A stretch of 11,939 bases of DNA, from contig NAVB01002906.1 in assembly GCA_002179805.1 (NCBI GenBank), forward strand, positions 1-11,939, written 5' to 3'. This document shows positions 1 to 7,351 of this stretch, one piece after another (within the stretch, counting starts at the first letter, position 1; each line of letters starts with the position of its first letter). Both the position numbers and the translations under genes were made by a program. The DNA comes from Acanthamoeba lenticulata. Its lineage: Eukaryota > Discosea > Longamoebia > Acanthamoebidae. The notes under the pieces were generated by a model. It saw nothing but the letters and a program-made list of their open reading frames with translations. It was not told where the DNA came from and made no database searches.

Positions 1-2285
1 CTATCTTCCAGAAAAAACTTCTTGAGGAGAGCGAGCACATCGTGGACAACCAACGTGGCCTGAGACAGATCACTGCACGCCAGCTCGAGCTGTTTCGCCA
101 GCAGTGACACCACCAACGCAACAGCGCGGCTGCTGTCTGCACGCAACCCAAAACCTGAACGGGACCGAACCCAAAGAGCAAGACTCGAAGCAAGCCACGC
201 ACCGGACCACGAGGCCTTGAACCAATAACGAACGATGTTAAACTGAGTTGCCCGAAGTTTCTTGTCGAGTTGATCCCTGTGCGCCAGGTGCTCGCCCACG
301 TTGACCACCCCGGCCAGCCATTCCAGTGCCACTTCCGCTTGAACCAGCTTCTGCCCACTGGTCAAGGCGTGCACGCAGGCCTTGACGCTGGTGCCTATGC
401 AGCGAGCTACGCGCAACAACTGAAGCGCCACACGAGGCTCATGCAGGCGGATCTTGGCGGTGACTTTTGTGTGCAACAAGTGAAACATCACACCGAGGTC
501 ATGCACGTCTTGAATGGCCCACTTCAACGCGTACAAGGCTGTCGTGCGCACGAGGGCCTGGACAGCCAACCACGGAACGATGAGCGATGGTCTCCAAGGC
601 CTATATATAAGGAGGGGCGAGAGAAGAAGGCCCACCCACCTCGGGGTCATCAAGCGCGTTGTGGAGCAAGGGCAGCTGTTCCTCGAGGATGTTATTGGCC
701 ATCGTGGGGAGTGTTCTCGCGTGAGCGTGAGGAGCCATGACAGCCCACAAATAGAGCCCACTTTCCCTGGTTTGGGTTGTTACGTTGTGACGTCACATAG
801 AGCGGGCCATCACCACAAAAGAAGGTCACCAGGGCGAACCTGGTGCTCCAAGGCTGGTCAGGCGACAAGCATGTGGCTGCGTGCGACGCCAGGTTCTGAG
901 CCAGTAAGTTGAAAGGGCGTTTGCTTCGTTGCTCCTTTGGGCAGGCCTTTGCAAGCCACGCACGAATGCAGTGCTTGGTGGCCTGCCGCAAAGTCTTGTG
1001 TTGGACCACGACTCCGCGTCTACCCTTCCTTAATCGCAGGGCTGTGCGTGGGCGTGCATGTGTGCGTGCGTGTGTGTGTGTGTGTGTGTGAGTACGAGCA
1101 TGGCAAAGTACAGAAGGCGGTACCGCGGCGATGCGCAATGGCCACTTGATCGCGAAGCTCCTGCGGCAGACTGTCCACATGATGCGTATCAAAGAGGCCG
1201 CGGTGCTGGCCTACCCAGTCGGCCACCAGAGCGTGGAGGCTTCTCGGGCCGGGCCTGCGCTTGATGTTTTCCACCAAGGCCTTGGCCAGCCTTTCCGTCG
1301 GCCAAAATTGCTTTGGTTGTGCTTGGCACAGGGAACCCAAGAGGGCAGTGGCAGCGATTGCAATACGTTGATCCGTGCCCTGTTGTGTACACATGGATTG
1401 TTATGCCGTATGACAAGCGGGCAATCGATGGTGATGGTGATGATGATGCAATCCTACTTCTTCAAGGTCTTGGAGGATAAAGTCCGGCAGCTCGTCAAAG
1501 ATCTCAAACAGATCGTCCTTATCGTCGAATGAATGGAAATATTCATAAACGCTCAGGCGCACGGCGGAGCTGCGTTCCTTGTGCACCAGCGCCATCACCA
1601 TCTGTTGGTGTTGAGCATTTATGATGAGAACAAGTTTTGAGAAAATCGTAAAAATGATGCAGGAAAAGGAGGGAGAAGGCAGCAGGAAAGCACACAGCTG
1701 GTTGTAGCTGGCGTTGAATGAGATTATGGACGATCTTGTCCTTCATCGGCTCCTCGTAGGCTTCCAGCAGGTTGGCCAGGCGTGCCTTGGCCTGGGCAGG
1801 GCCCAGGATGCGTCCTGCGAACTGGACGCCCTCTGTTGAGCAGGCACATAACGTCAGTTTTCGTGGGGCACAGCTTGGACTGGTGAAGCTGAAAGAGAAG
1901 AGGAAAGAGCACCAAGCACGATGGACAAGCAGGTATGGCGCAGCACCAGCGCTTCATACTCGTCCGGCGGCACAACTGGCTGTTCTTCCTGCAACTGCTG
2001 CTCTTCTGCCAGCCTTTCCAGCGACTTGGCCAGGCACCGGAGGGTGGTAATAACAAACATCCGCAAACCTTCAGCGCATGAGCGAGGCAGAGGACCAGTT
2101 GGCCCATCGGTTCGTGTGCCCGTACTGGGGAGTGGTAGTAGAGCAGCAGGGCCAGAGGCCTGGCGCCACAACTCTTGTTGTTCTTCTTCGCTCAGCGGCG
2201 CAGGTAAATCATGCCACCACGGAGCTGTGGCTGTCAACGAGTTCCAAAGAGACCACGCTTGCAAGTGTTCCTTCGTTGTTGACAT
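1..2285 (-). CDS. Gene B: tandem paralogue of gene A (partial, runs off left edge)
   Basis: Exons (minus): 2285-1913, 1832-1696, 1601-1458, 1379-1124, 1041-840, 766-640, 557-203, 136 to beyond 1. This gives 576 codons plus two bases, open throughout. The start Met aligns with that of gene A; another ATG nine codons upstream (2310-2312) is possible. Shared blocks include AWSLW..LTATAPWW, VVPPDEYE.LVLRHTCL, ILGPA.AKARLANLL.AYEEPMKDKIVH, SLPQELRDQVAIAHR, LRLRKG, PDQPW and ESGLYLWA. Seven introns fall at the same sites with phases 1,0,0,1,2,0,1. Exon 3 is 5 codons shorter than in gene A, and exon 7 is 17 codons longer, apparently through an internal duplication. Intron 1 begins GTGCTC where gene A has GTGAGC. 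The protein is helical and HEAT/ARM-like with no other domain visible. The intact frames argue against a pseudogene; the function is unknown. Confidence 0.8.
411..506 (-). repeat. Internal direct repeat in gene B exon 7
   Basis: Copies of 36 bases at 506-471 and 446-411 (minus) match at 26 positions and are 60 bases apart, in frame. They encode VHDLGVMFHLLH and LHEPRVALQLLR. Gene A has one such unit at the matching site, which accounts for most of the 17 extra codons in gene B. Confidence 0.6.
1047..1091. repeat. (TG/CA)n microsatellite in gene B intron 4
   Basis: An interrupted TG/CG dinucleotide run fills over half of the 82-nt intron at 1123-1042. On the transcribed strand it is a CA-rich tract leading directly to the CACAG acceptor, where a pyrimidine tract would normally be. 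The matching gene A intron is only 49 nt and has a short CACACACA before its acceptor. Confidence 0.85.
1420..1455. repeat. ATG/GTG triplet-rich tract in gene B intron 3
   Basis: A short run of gat and ggt triplets lies just inside the intron that starts at 1457. Read through in the exon frame on the minus strand it would give seven His residues, but it follows a conserved GTAGGA donor and is excised in the gene model. Confidence 0.6.
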
Positions 2286-2442
2286 CAATCTTCTCTGCTG
2301 CCAACTTTTCATTTAGAGTAAATATTAATTAATCTTTTTCCGCTATTTTCTATTGAAAGCAGGTCTGGCGAAGAGTACGTGAGAACTAATAATAAAATAT
2401 AAAAATAATGAGCGGCGACGGAAGGACGAACAAGGTTTTTTT
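2286..2442 (-). promoter_or_regulatory. AT-rich spacer between gene A and gene B
   Basis: Only 157 bases separate the gene A stop from the conserved gene B Met. The stretch is strongly AT-rich, with a minus-strand TTAATTAATATTTAC near 2318-2332 that could act as TATA element for gene B. No canonical AATAAA is seen for gene A on the transcribed strand. Confidence 0.4.
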
Positions 2443-5400
2443 TCAATCTTTTTGTTTTTGTTCGCACGTGGCTTGTTGTAAAAAGAACACCACCAAGCGG
2501 CTGCGGAGTTGTTCGCTGCTACCTGCCAGCGCCCGTGCCAGAGAGGTCGCGACCAGCTCCACCTGCCGCTCGGAGAAGTCACTCAGGACTGACGGTGCTG
2601 CGGCCGTCACGGCCTTGAGACGCTCACGCGCGTCTGGGCCCAGGTTGGCCATCAGCGCGCGCAACGCTAGGCCGACGACCTCTTGGCACTCGTTGTCGTC
2701 CTCCTGCGGCGGATGCTTGATGGCGGGATGGCGCTCCGTGCTGAAGAGCAGCAAGTCGAACAGCAGCCGCAACGACGCCGCAGGCGAACTCTCCGGCACG
2801 ACACGCAAGATGAGCCGGGCCAAGCCCACCACCTCCTCGCGACGACTGGACGCGCCCTCACTTGCGCGCAGCACCCACTCGACTCTGGACGTCTCGTTGG
2901 CCTCTTGCGGCCAGAGCAGGCAACAGGCGGCTCGTCGATCGACCGCCTCGGCAAAGTGGCGCCCCAACTGCAGCAGCGAGCGCACTGCCGAGGTGACCAG
3001 CGGCACTCTCAGTTCGGCAAGACGACGTGTGAGGGCGGTCACCAGAGCCGGCCTGATGGCGGACGGCACGCGGATGGCCACCAGACCTGCACGCACGCCA
3101 GCAGACGCAAAAATACATTACCCAACGTCAACAAGAACACAACAATCACAAACAGGCGGGAAATGACAAGAGGGAGCCAAACCAAACAGCGACATCGTGT
3201 TCCACAGACTTAAAGAGTCCGACTTGCGATGCGCCATGAGCTCCATGCCACAAGCCAGCTCGAATGGAGGCAGAGCATCAGTGAAGCGAGAAACGACCAA
3301 CACCATTGCCTTCGCAGCAAGCTGGCCGTCAGCCTGTTGCCTGTTGGCCGCTACACGCATGGCAGTGTGAAAAAGGAGCGCGGGCGAGATATGGTGCGGA
3401 CCCACCGCCTCGACCTCGTGCTTCTCCAAGAGAAGGACCAGCCGCACAAGGTCGACTGCAAGACTGCGAGCGATTGGCGTGGGGCTTGAGATGCAGCTCT
3501 GCAGCAGCTTGGCCAGTGGAGCGAGCAGAGGCCTTGCGTGGTGCTTGAAGCTGTTGCGCAACACGTCGCCTGCCATTCCATCGTCATGGTCAACTTGGCT
3601 GTCGCTGGTTGAAACAGAACAAAAGAAATGGAGAAAAAAGGACGCACTTTTAAGGAGCTGCTTGAGCAAGAAGGGCACATCACGCACAACAATTGGGGCG
3701 CAAGAAAGATAATCGCACGCCAGCTTGAGCTGTTGCTCTACCAGTGGCACCACCATCTTGAGACCGCCCTCGCTCTCTGCATGCACTCTCCCCACTAAAG
3801 TATTAGGTATGATGACTGATTGAGCAATCGATCCACGCACCAGGCCAGACCATGAACCACTTTTGAACGATGTCACACTGCCTAGCCCAGAGCCTCTCGT
3901 CCAGTTGTTGCTTAGGCTCCAGATGCTCGCCCATCCGAGCCACCTCGGCCATCAGGTCCAACTCGGTTCCTTCGCGAACGCGGTTGACCAGCTTCAGCAC
4001 GCAGGCCAAGGCGCGCACACGTGCCTTGACGTTCATGCCTTGGCCGCGAGCGGAACGCAGCAACTGGAACGCGGTGGCATGGCCATCATGCGTGTAGCGA
4101 AAGGCCCACTTGAACACGTGCAGAGCGGTCATGCGCACTTGTGGCTGTGAAGCAACGACAGCCAACCAAACAGCACTGTCAGCGCTGGTGATGCGTTTTT
4201 TCAAGGTTTTGCGGGTCTAAGATCGCACCTCCGGGTCATCCAGCGCGTACTGGAGCCGGGGCATCTGCTCCTCAAGCATGTGCCTATTGCACACGTCTGT
4301 CATGTGCGGGCCCACGGCAGCCCAGAGGTAGAGCCCACTCTCCCTGTAAACAACATAAACGTATTGAGAACAGTGCATGGCGCGGTTCAGGATTCATGGG
4401 AGCTCGTAAACCTAACGGCCCAGGGCTGGTCAGGCAACAAGCATGTGTCTACGTGTGACAACAGGCTCTGGGCTAGCGATGAGACTGGGTCGTCCCACCA
4501 GCGTCTGGTTAGCCACATTCGAATGCAGTGCTTGATGTCCTTCCGCAGAGTCTGGGATTGGACGTCGTCCTCGCCCTTGCGCAACCTCAGCTCTATGTTG
4601 TGTGTGAGCCCAAGACAATTAGCCCATGAAAAAGGCCGTACCACGGCGATGCGCAATGGCCACCTGATCGCGAAGCTCCTGTGGCAGGCTGTCCAAATGA
4701 CATTTATCAAAGAAGTCATGGTGCTGGCCTATCCAGTCAGTCGCCAGAGCATGGAGGCTTCTTGGGCTGGGCCTGCGCTTGATGTTCTCCGCCAAGGCTT
4801 TCGCCAGCCTTTCTGTTGATGGTTGCGTGGTCAGGTGACCCAAGAGGCGAGTGGCAGCCTTTGTGATGCGTTGATCTGTGTCCTGTAGTGGTGTTGTGCT
4901 TTACCATGTGAACAAGCAGGGTGACGATAATTGTGATGATGCTGAGGGTAAAATCCTACCTCTTCAAGATCTTCAAGTATCAAGTCCAGCAGCTCGGCGG
5001 AGATGTCATACGGATAACCGTGCTTGAAAGTTGTATCGGACGCAAAGAGTAAGAGGTGTTCATAAATGGTGAGGCGCACAGAGGGGCTCTTTTCCTTGTG
5101 CATAAGCGCCACCAGCGACTGGACCACGTTTAGGCCATCATCATGACTTGATTCTTTTTGAAACAAAAGAGGAAGTAGTCGTACGGCAGAAAGCATGTTC
5201 ATGTCAGGCCGTTCATTGCCTAACGGCTCATATACGTGTAGAATGGTTTCGTGGTGACGTTGAACGAGTTCATGGACGATCTTGTCCTTCATCGGTTCCT
5301 CGTAGGCTGCCAGCAGGTTGGCCAGGCGTGCCTTGGCTTCAGCAGGGCCCAGGATGCAGAACGCCAACTTGATGCCCTCTGTTGTGTGTGGAGGTCAGGT

Positions 5401-5804
5401 GCGTGGTCCCAGTGTGGACTGGAAGGGAGAGAGGAAGAACGCTCACCAAGCACGATGGGCAAGCAGGTATGGCGCAGCACCAGTTCTTCATACTCGTCTG
5501 GCGGCACAACTGACCGTTCTGGCCAGGGTGGTTCGAGTAACTCGACCGAAGAAAGGGCCTCAGCTAGCCTCCGCAGGCTGAAAAGAACGAACATTTGCAA
5601 TCCCTCAGCACTTGAGCCAGGCAGGAGGTCCGTTGGTGTCTCGGTTGTGGTATGTGGAAACAGAGGAGCAGGCCTGGAGGCGGACCGGCGTTGCCACCAG
5701 GGCACAAACGTCTCTTGTTGTCCTTCCTTTAAATCACGCCACCACGGAGCTGTGGCAGTCAACATGCTCCATAAAGACCAAGCTTGGTGTTCTCTTGTTG
5801 CCAT
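2443..5804 (-). CDS. Gene A: HEAT/ARM-like helical repeat protein, 10 exons, about 894 aa
   Basis: Exons (minus): 5804-5447, 5378-5236, 5118-4960, 4882-4642, 4592-4412, 4343-4229, 4144-3841, 3776-3648, 3593-3183, 3086-2443. The first seven junctions were fixed by comparison with gene B and have matching phase; total coding length divides by three. The ATG at 5802-5804 is the first in-frame Met and aligns with a Met in gene B. The protein is nearly all amphipathic helix, rich in Leu, Ala and Arg, with HEAT-like pieces such as DDPE|PQVRMTALHVFKW (spliced) and PIARSLAVDLVRLVLLLEK. No signal peptide, membrane segment or catalytic motif is visible. Exons 8-10 are less certain: the 54-nt intron 8 has a weak acceptor and could be retained in frame, and intron 9 could start at GTTTGG (used here) or at an upstream GTCTGT. 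Function is unknown; a scaffold or adaptor role is inference from fold type. Confidence 0.8.
5119..5235 (-). other. Gene A intron 2: 117 nt, multiple of three, no in-frame stop
   Basis: The intron runs from a GTATAT donor to a CCAG acceptor and reads through as 39 codons in the exon frame. It is called an intron because gene B has an intron at the same point and phase, there 94 nt long and so not readable through. Retention would give a longer, still functional frame. Confidence 0.65.
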
Positions 5805-5920
5805 TTGCGCTTGTTGCAAACTAAATCTTTGCACTCTGTTGTCGACCCCAGAACTACCACTTCCTGTAATTGATTTGGAAAACACCAAATTGAATGACTA
5901 ATTAGCATGCAAATGGGCCT

Positions 5921-5926
5921 TTTATT
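5921..5926 (-). terminator. AATAAA poly(A) signal of the orphan gene
   Basis: Minus-strand AATAAA lies about 145 bases after the orphan stop codon and only about 117 bases before the gene A ATG. The same A-rich spot could instead serve as a TATA-like element for gene A. The 263 bases between the two coding regions otherwise show nothing coding. Confidence 0.45.
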
Positions 5927-6067
5927 GGGGTTAAAAAGTGAACAAGCCCCACGCGCAGTGCGGCGGAGAGAGCTCGCCCCAGTCCTCGTGGTCGGCCAAA
6001 CGTCGACTGCAGCTACGTCTGGCCACTTTGTTGGCTTCGGCCAATGCAGTCGTCTGCACGCAGGACC

Positions 6068-6865
6068 TTACTGCAAGGTCTCGGAAGACGACGAAGAGGA
6101 GGTCGAGGAGGACGAATTCTCCGGCGGGTGAGCGTCGGGGTTGAACAGGGATGCTGGGAACAGGTTGTCGAGAGCAGTTTTCGAGATCAAGACCTCCTCA
6201 AGTAGGTCAACCTCAACGTTCTTCTGCGTTGTGCCCGCTTTGTCCTTCGACAGCTTGGTGAGCTGAAGTGTCATCTTGGTGCTGGCGAAACGGTAAGCAG
6301 ACGGAGACCGGCGCGGGGGCTTGAAGACCGCCGCACGAGCAGTCACCTGGTCGCCGGCCATCTCCTCTTCGTGTGCTTGGATCGCGGCGTGGATTTGGGC
6401 ACGGTGGTGGGTGCTTAGGAAGTGGAGAACGAGCTTGTTGACCGTCCCGACCAGGCCCGTCCTGAGCTTCCCAGGCGATTCCGGGTAGTACTTTCGAGTC
6501 TTGTACTTTGAGCCCACAAGCAGGCGCTCGAGGTCCACGACGGTGTTCTTGAACTCCCTTGATCCTTCATCGAAAGGGGAGCCCACGAGCTGGCTCAGCT
6601 TGTTGATCATCTGCTCCATCTGGGCCTTCTGGGGGAATTGGAACGAGAGCCACGTCTGGTCCTGGGCGAGAATGCTACACAAGACCTTGAACATAGCCTC
6701 ACACCACCTCTCGTACGGGTGCAGCTTGCCCAGGCGAGCCCTGGCCGAAATGGCCGAGTGCCACTTGAGCCAGCCGTAGAACTGCGTGTAGCCGGTGATG
6801 AACGTCGAGCCCAACTTGTCGATAGCGTCAACCGCTGATCCAGCTGTACTGACGACGTTGCCCAT
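6068..6865 (-). CDS. Intronless 265-aa orphan with N-myristoylation motif
   Basis: A single open frame from ATG (6863-6865) to TAA (6068-6070), without introns in a neighbourhood where other genes have about ten. The protein begins MGNVVSTAG: Gly2 with Ser6 is a textbook N-myristoylation signal, so I infer anchoring to the cytosolic face of a membrane. Residues 10-165 look mostly helical and contain a Trp/Tyr-rich segment (YTQFYGWLKWH, 26-36) and two Cys near 55 and 62. Residues 180-195 are basic and Pro/Ser-rich (KPPRRSPS), a possible phosphorylation region. The end is a Ser-rich tail (about 249-260). I recognise no domain and no homologue. It has its own probable promoter upstream and a poly(A) signal downstream. 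Lack of introns could mean a retrocopy, transfer, or a young gene. Confidence 0.85.
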   Translation of the reverse strand: MGNVVSTAGSAVDAIDKLGSTFITGYTQFYGWLKWHSAISARARLGKLHPYERWCEAMFKVLCSILAQDQTWLSFQFPQKAQMEQMINKLSQLVGSPFDEGSREFKNTVVDLERLLVGSKYKTRKYYPESPGKLRTGLVGTVNKLVLHFLSTHHRAQIHAAIQAHEEEMAGDQVTARAAVFKPPRRSPSAYRFASTKMTLQLTKLSKDKAGTTQKNVEVDLLEEVLISKTALDNLFPASLFNPDAHPPENSSSSTSSSSSSETLQ

Positions 6866-6867
6866 TG

Positions 6868-6929
6868 CTGGAGAGAGTTCGGCGCAAGAGTGTAAAGGCT
6901 GTTGAGAGTTGTGTGCAAGAGTGTGAAGG
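6868..6929 (-). repeat. Two adjacent 31-bp repeats in the 5' leader of the orphan gene
   Basis: Copies at 6868-6898 and 6899-6929 match at 25 of 31 positions and abut exactly. A shorter, weaker third copy follows at about 6930-6945. On the transcribed strand they are CA- and pyrimidine-rich, and the first ends 2 bases before the start codon. Confidence 0.7.
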
Positions 6930-6962
6930 TTGTGGAGTGTGAAGAGGGGTCGTATCCGCCCG

Positions 6963-6969
6963 TTAAATA
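6963..6969 (-). promoter_or_regulatory. TATTTAA box of the orphan gene
   Basis: Minus-strand TATTTAA sits in GC-rich surroundings 98 bases upstream of the ATG at 6863-6865. A start about 30 bases downstream would give a leader of roughly 60-70 bases, made largely of the pyrimidine- and CA-rich tandem repeat. Spacing fits a TATA box; function is inferred. Confidence 0.5.
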
Positions 6970-7095
6970 CTAGAGCCAGCCTGCCTTAGCCGCGTGATAA
7001 CTGTGAAATGTCGCTGGAGTCAGTCAGGCTAGCGTGGAGGTTGTTTCATCACACATGGCAGACAGGAAAGGAGATCCGGAGACAAGGCCCGGTTT

Positions 7096-7107
7096 CAATT
7101 GGCCAAT
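7096..7107. promoter_or_regulatory. Back-to-back CCAAT motifs
   Basis: An attgg and a ccaat lie next to each other at 7098-7102 and 7103-7107, forming a near-palindrome. A further minus-strand CCAAT lies at 7166-7170. They lie about 130-200 bases upstream of the TATTTAA box of the orphan gene, somewhat further than the usual CCAAT-to-TATA spacing. Confidence 0.35.
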
Positions 7108-7292
7108 CTCTTTCAGCCATCGCCGGTTTCTACAAAACCGTTTCATCGAAAAACATGAACCGCTGATTGGCGCCAAGGTTTTTTATGGAACGGAACAGGC
7201 ATAGTTTTCCACAAACTTCTGATTTTTTGGTCCGCCTGGTAAGACATGTTCAGTGCCACGTGGTTGATAGGTTATCGTGTGAGATAAAGAGA

Positions 7293-7317
7293 AGGAAAGA
7301 GCACCAAGCACGATGGA
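7293..7317 (-). repeat. 25-bp exact copy of the gene B exon 1/intron 1 junction
   Basis: Bases 7293-7317 are identical to 1901-1925 in the same orientation, and similarity continues into the flank with a 2-base gap. In gene B the block spans the first splice donor (exon end at 1913). Gene A differs after the donor GT, so the source was gene B or a close relative. The copy begins 35 bases downstream of the acylase stop codon. Confidence 0.7.
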
Positions 7318-7351
7318 AGCATTGCTAGAATAACAAATAACCAACAGGTGG

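Larger units (their letters stand above)
6866..7351 (-). other. 486-base stretch without a gene: acylase 3' region and promoter of the orphan gene
   Basis: No credible coding frame is present. Next to the acylase stop it carries a short copy of a gene B splice junction (7293-7317). Further along are two CCAAT-type sites, a TATTTAA box and a 31-bp tandem repeat just before the next ATG. I find no canonical AATAAA for the acylase here; a minus-strand CATAAA near 7180-7186 is the nearest variant. Confidence 0.6.

Noticed and set aside
600..610. TATATATAAG looks like a plus-strand TATA box
   Set aside because: It lies inside gene B intron 6 (639-558), whose ends are supported by gene A, and no plausible plus-strand gene follows.
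1020..1192. His-Thr repeat protein segments
   Set aside because: They come from reading the CA microsatellite of gene B intron 4; the flanking exons splice around it.
1425..1455. Seven-His run as a possible metal-binding tail
   Set aside because: It follows the conserved GTAGGA donor and is intronic in both paralogues' gene structure.
1..2285. Gene B as a pseudogene because it seems broken into many short frames
   Set aside because: All breaks are explained by GT-AG introns at the same positions and phases as gene A; no frameshift or stop falls inside an exon.
2408..3213. Plus-strand frames of 252 and 176 codons opposite gene A exons 9-10
   Set aside because: Composition is typical antisense shadow (Ser/Arg/Thr-rich), and the minus strand has a continuous helical protein in the expected position.
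5886..5888. An upstream start for gene A
   Set aside because: The codon is TTG. The first in-frame ATG is 5802-5804, which aligns with a Met in gene B.
5905..5920. Octamer-like ATTTGCAT upstream of gene A
   Set aside because: The octamer factor logic is animal-specific and one match in AT-rich DNA is weak evidence.
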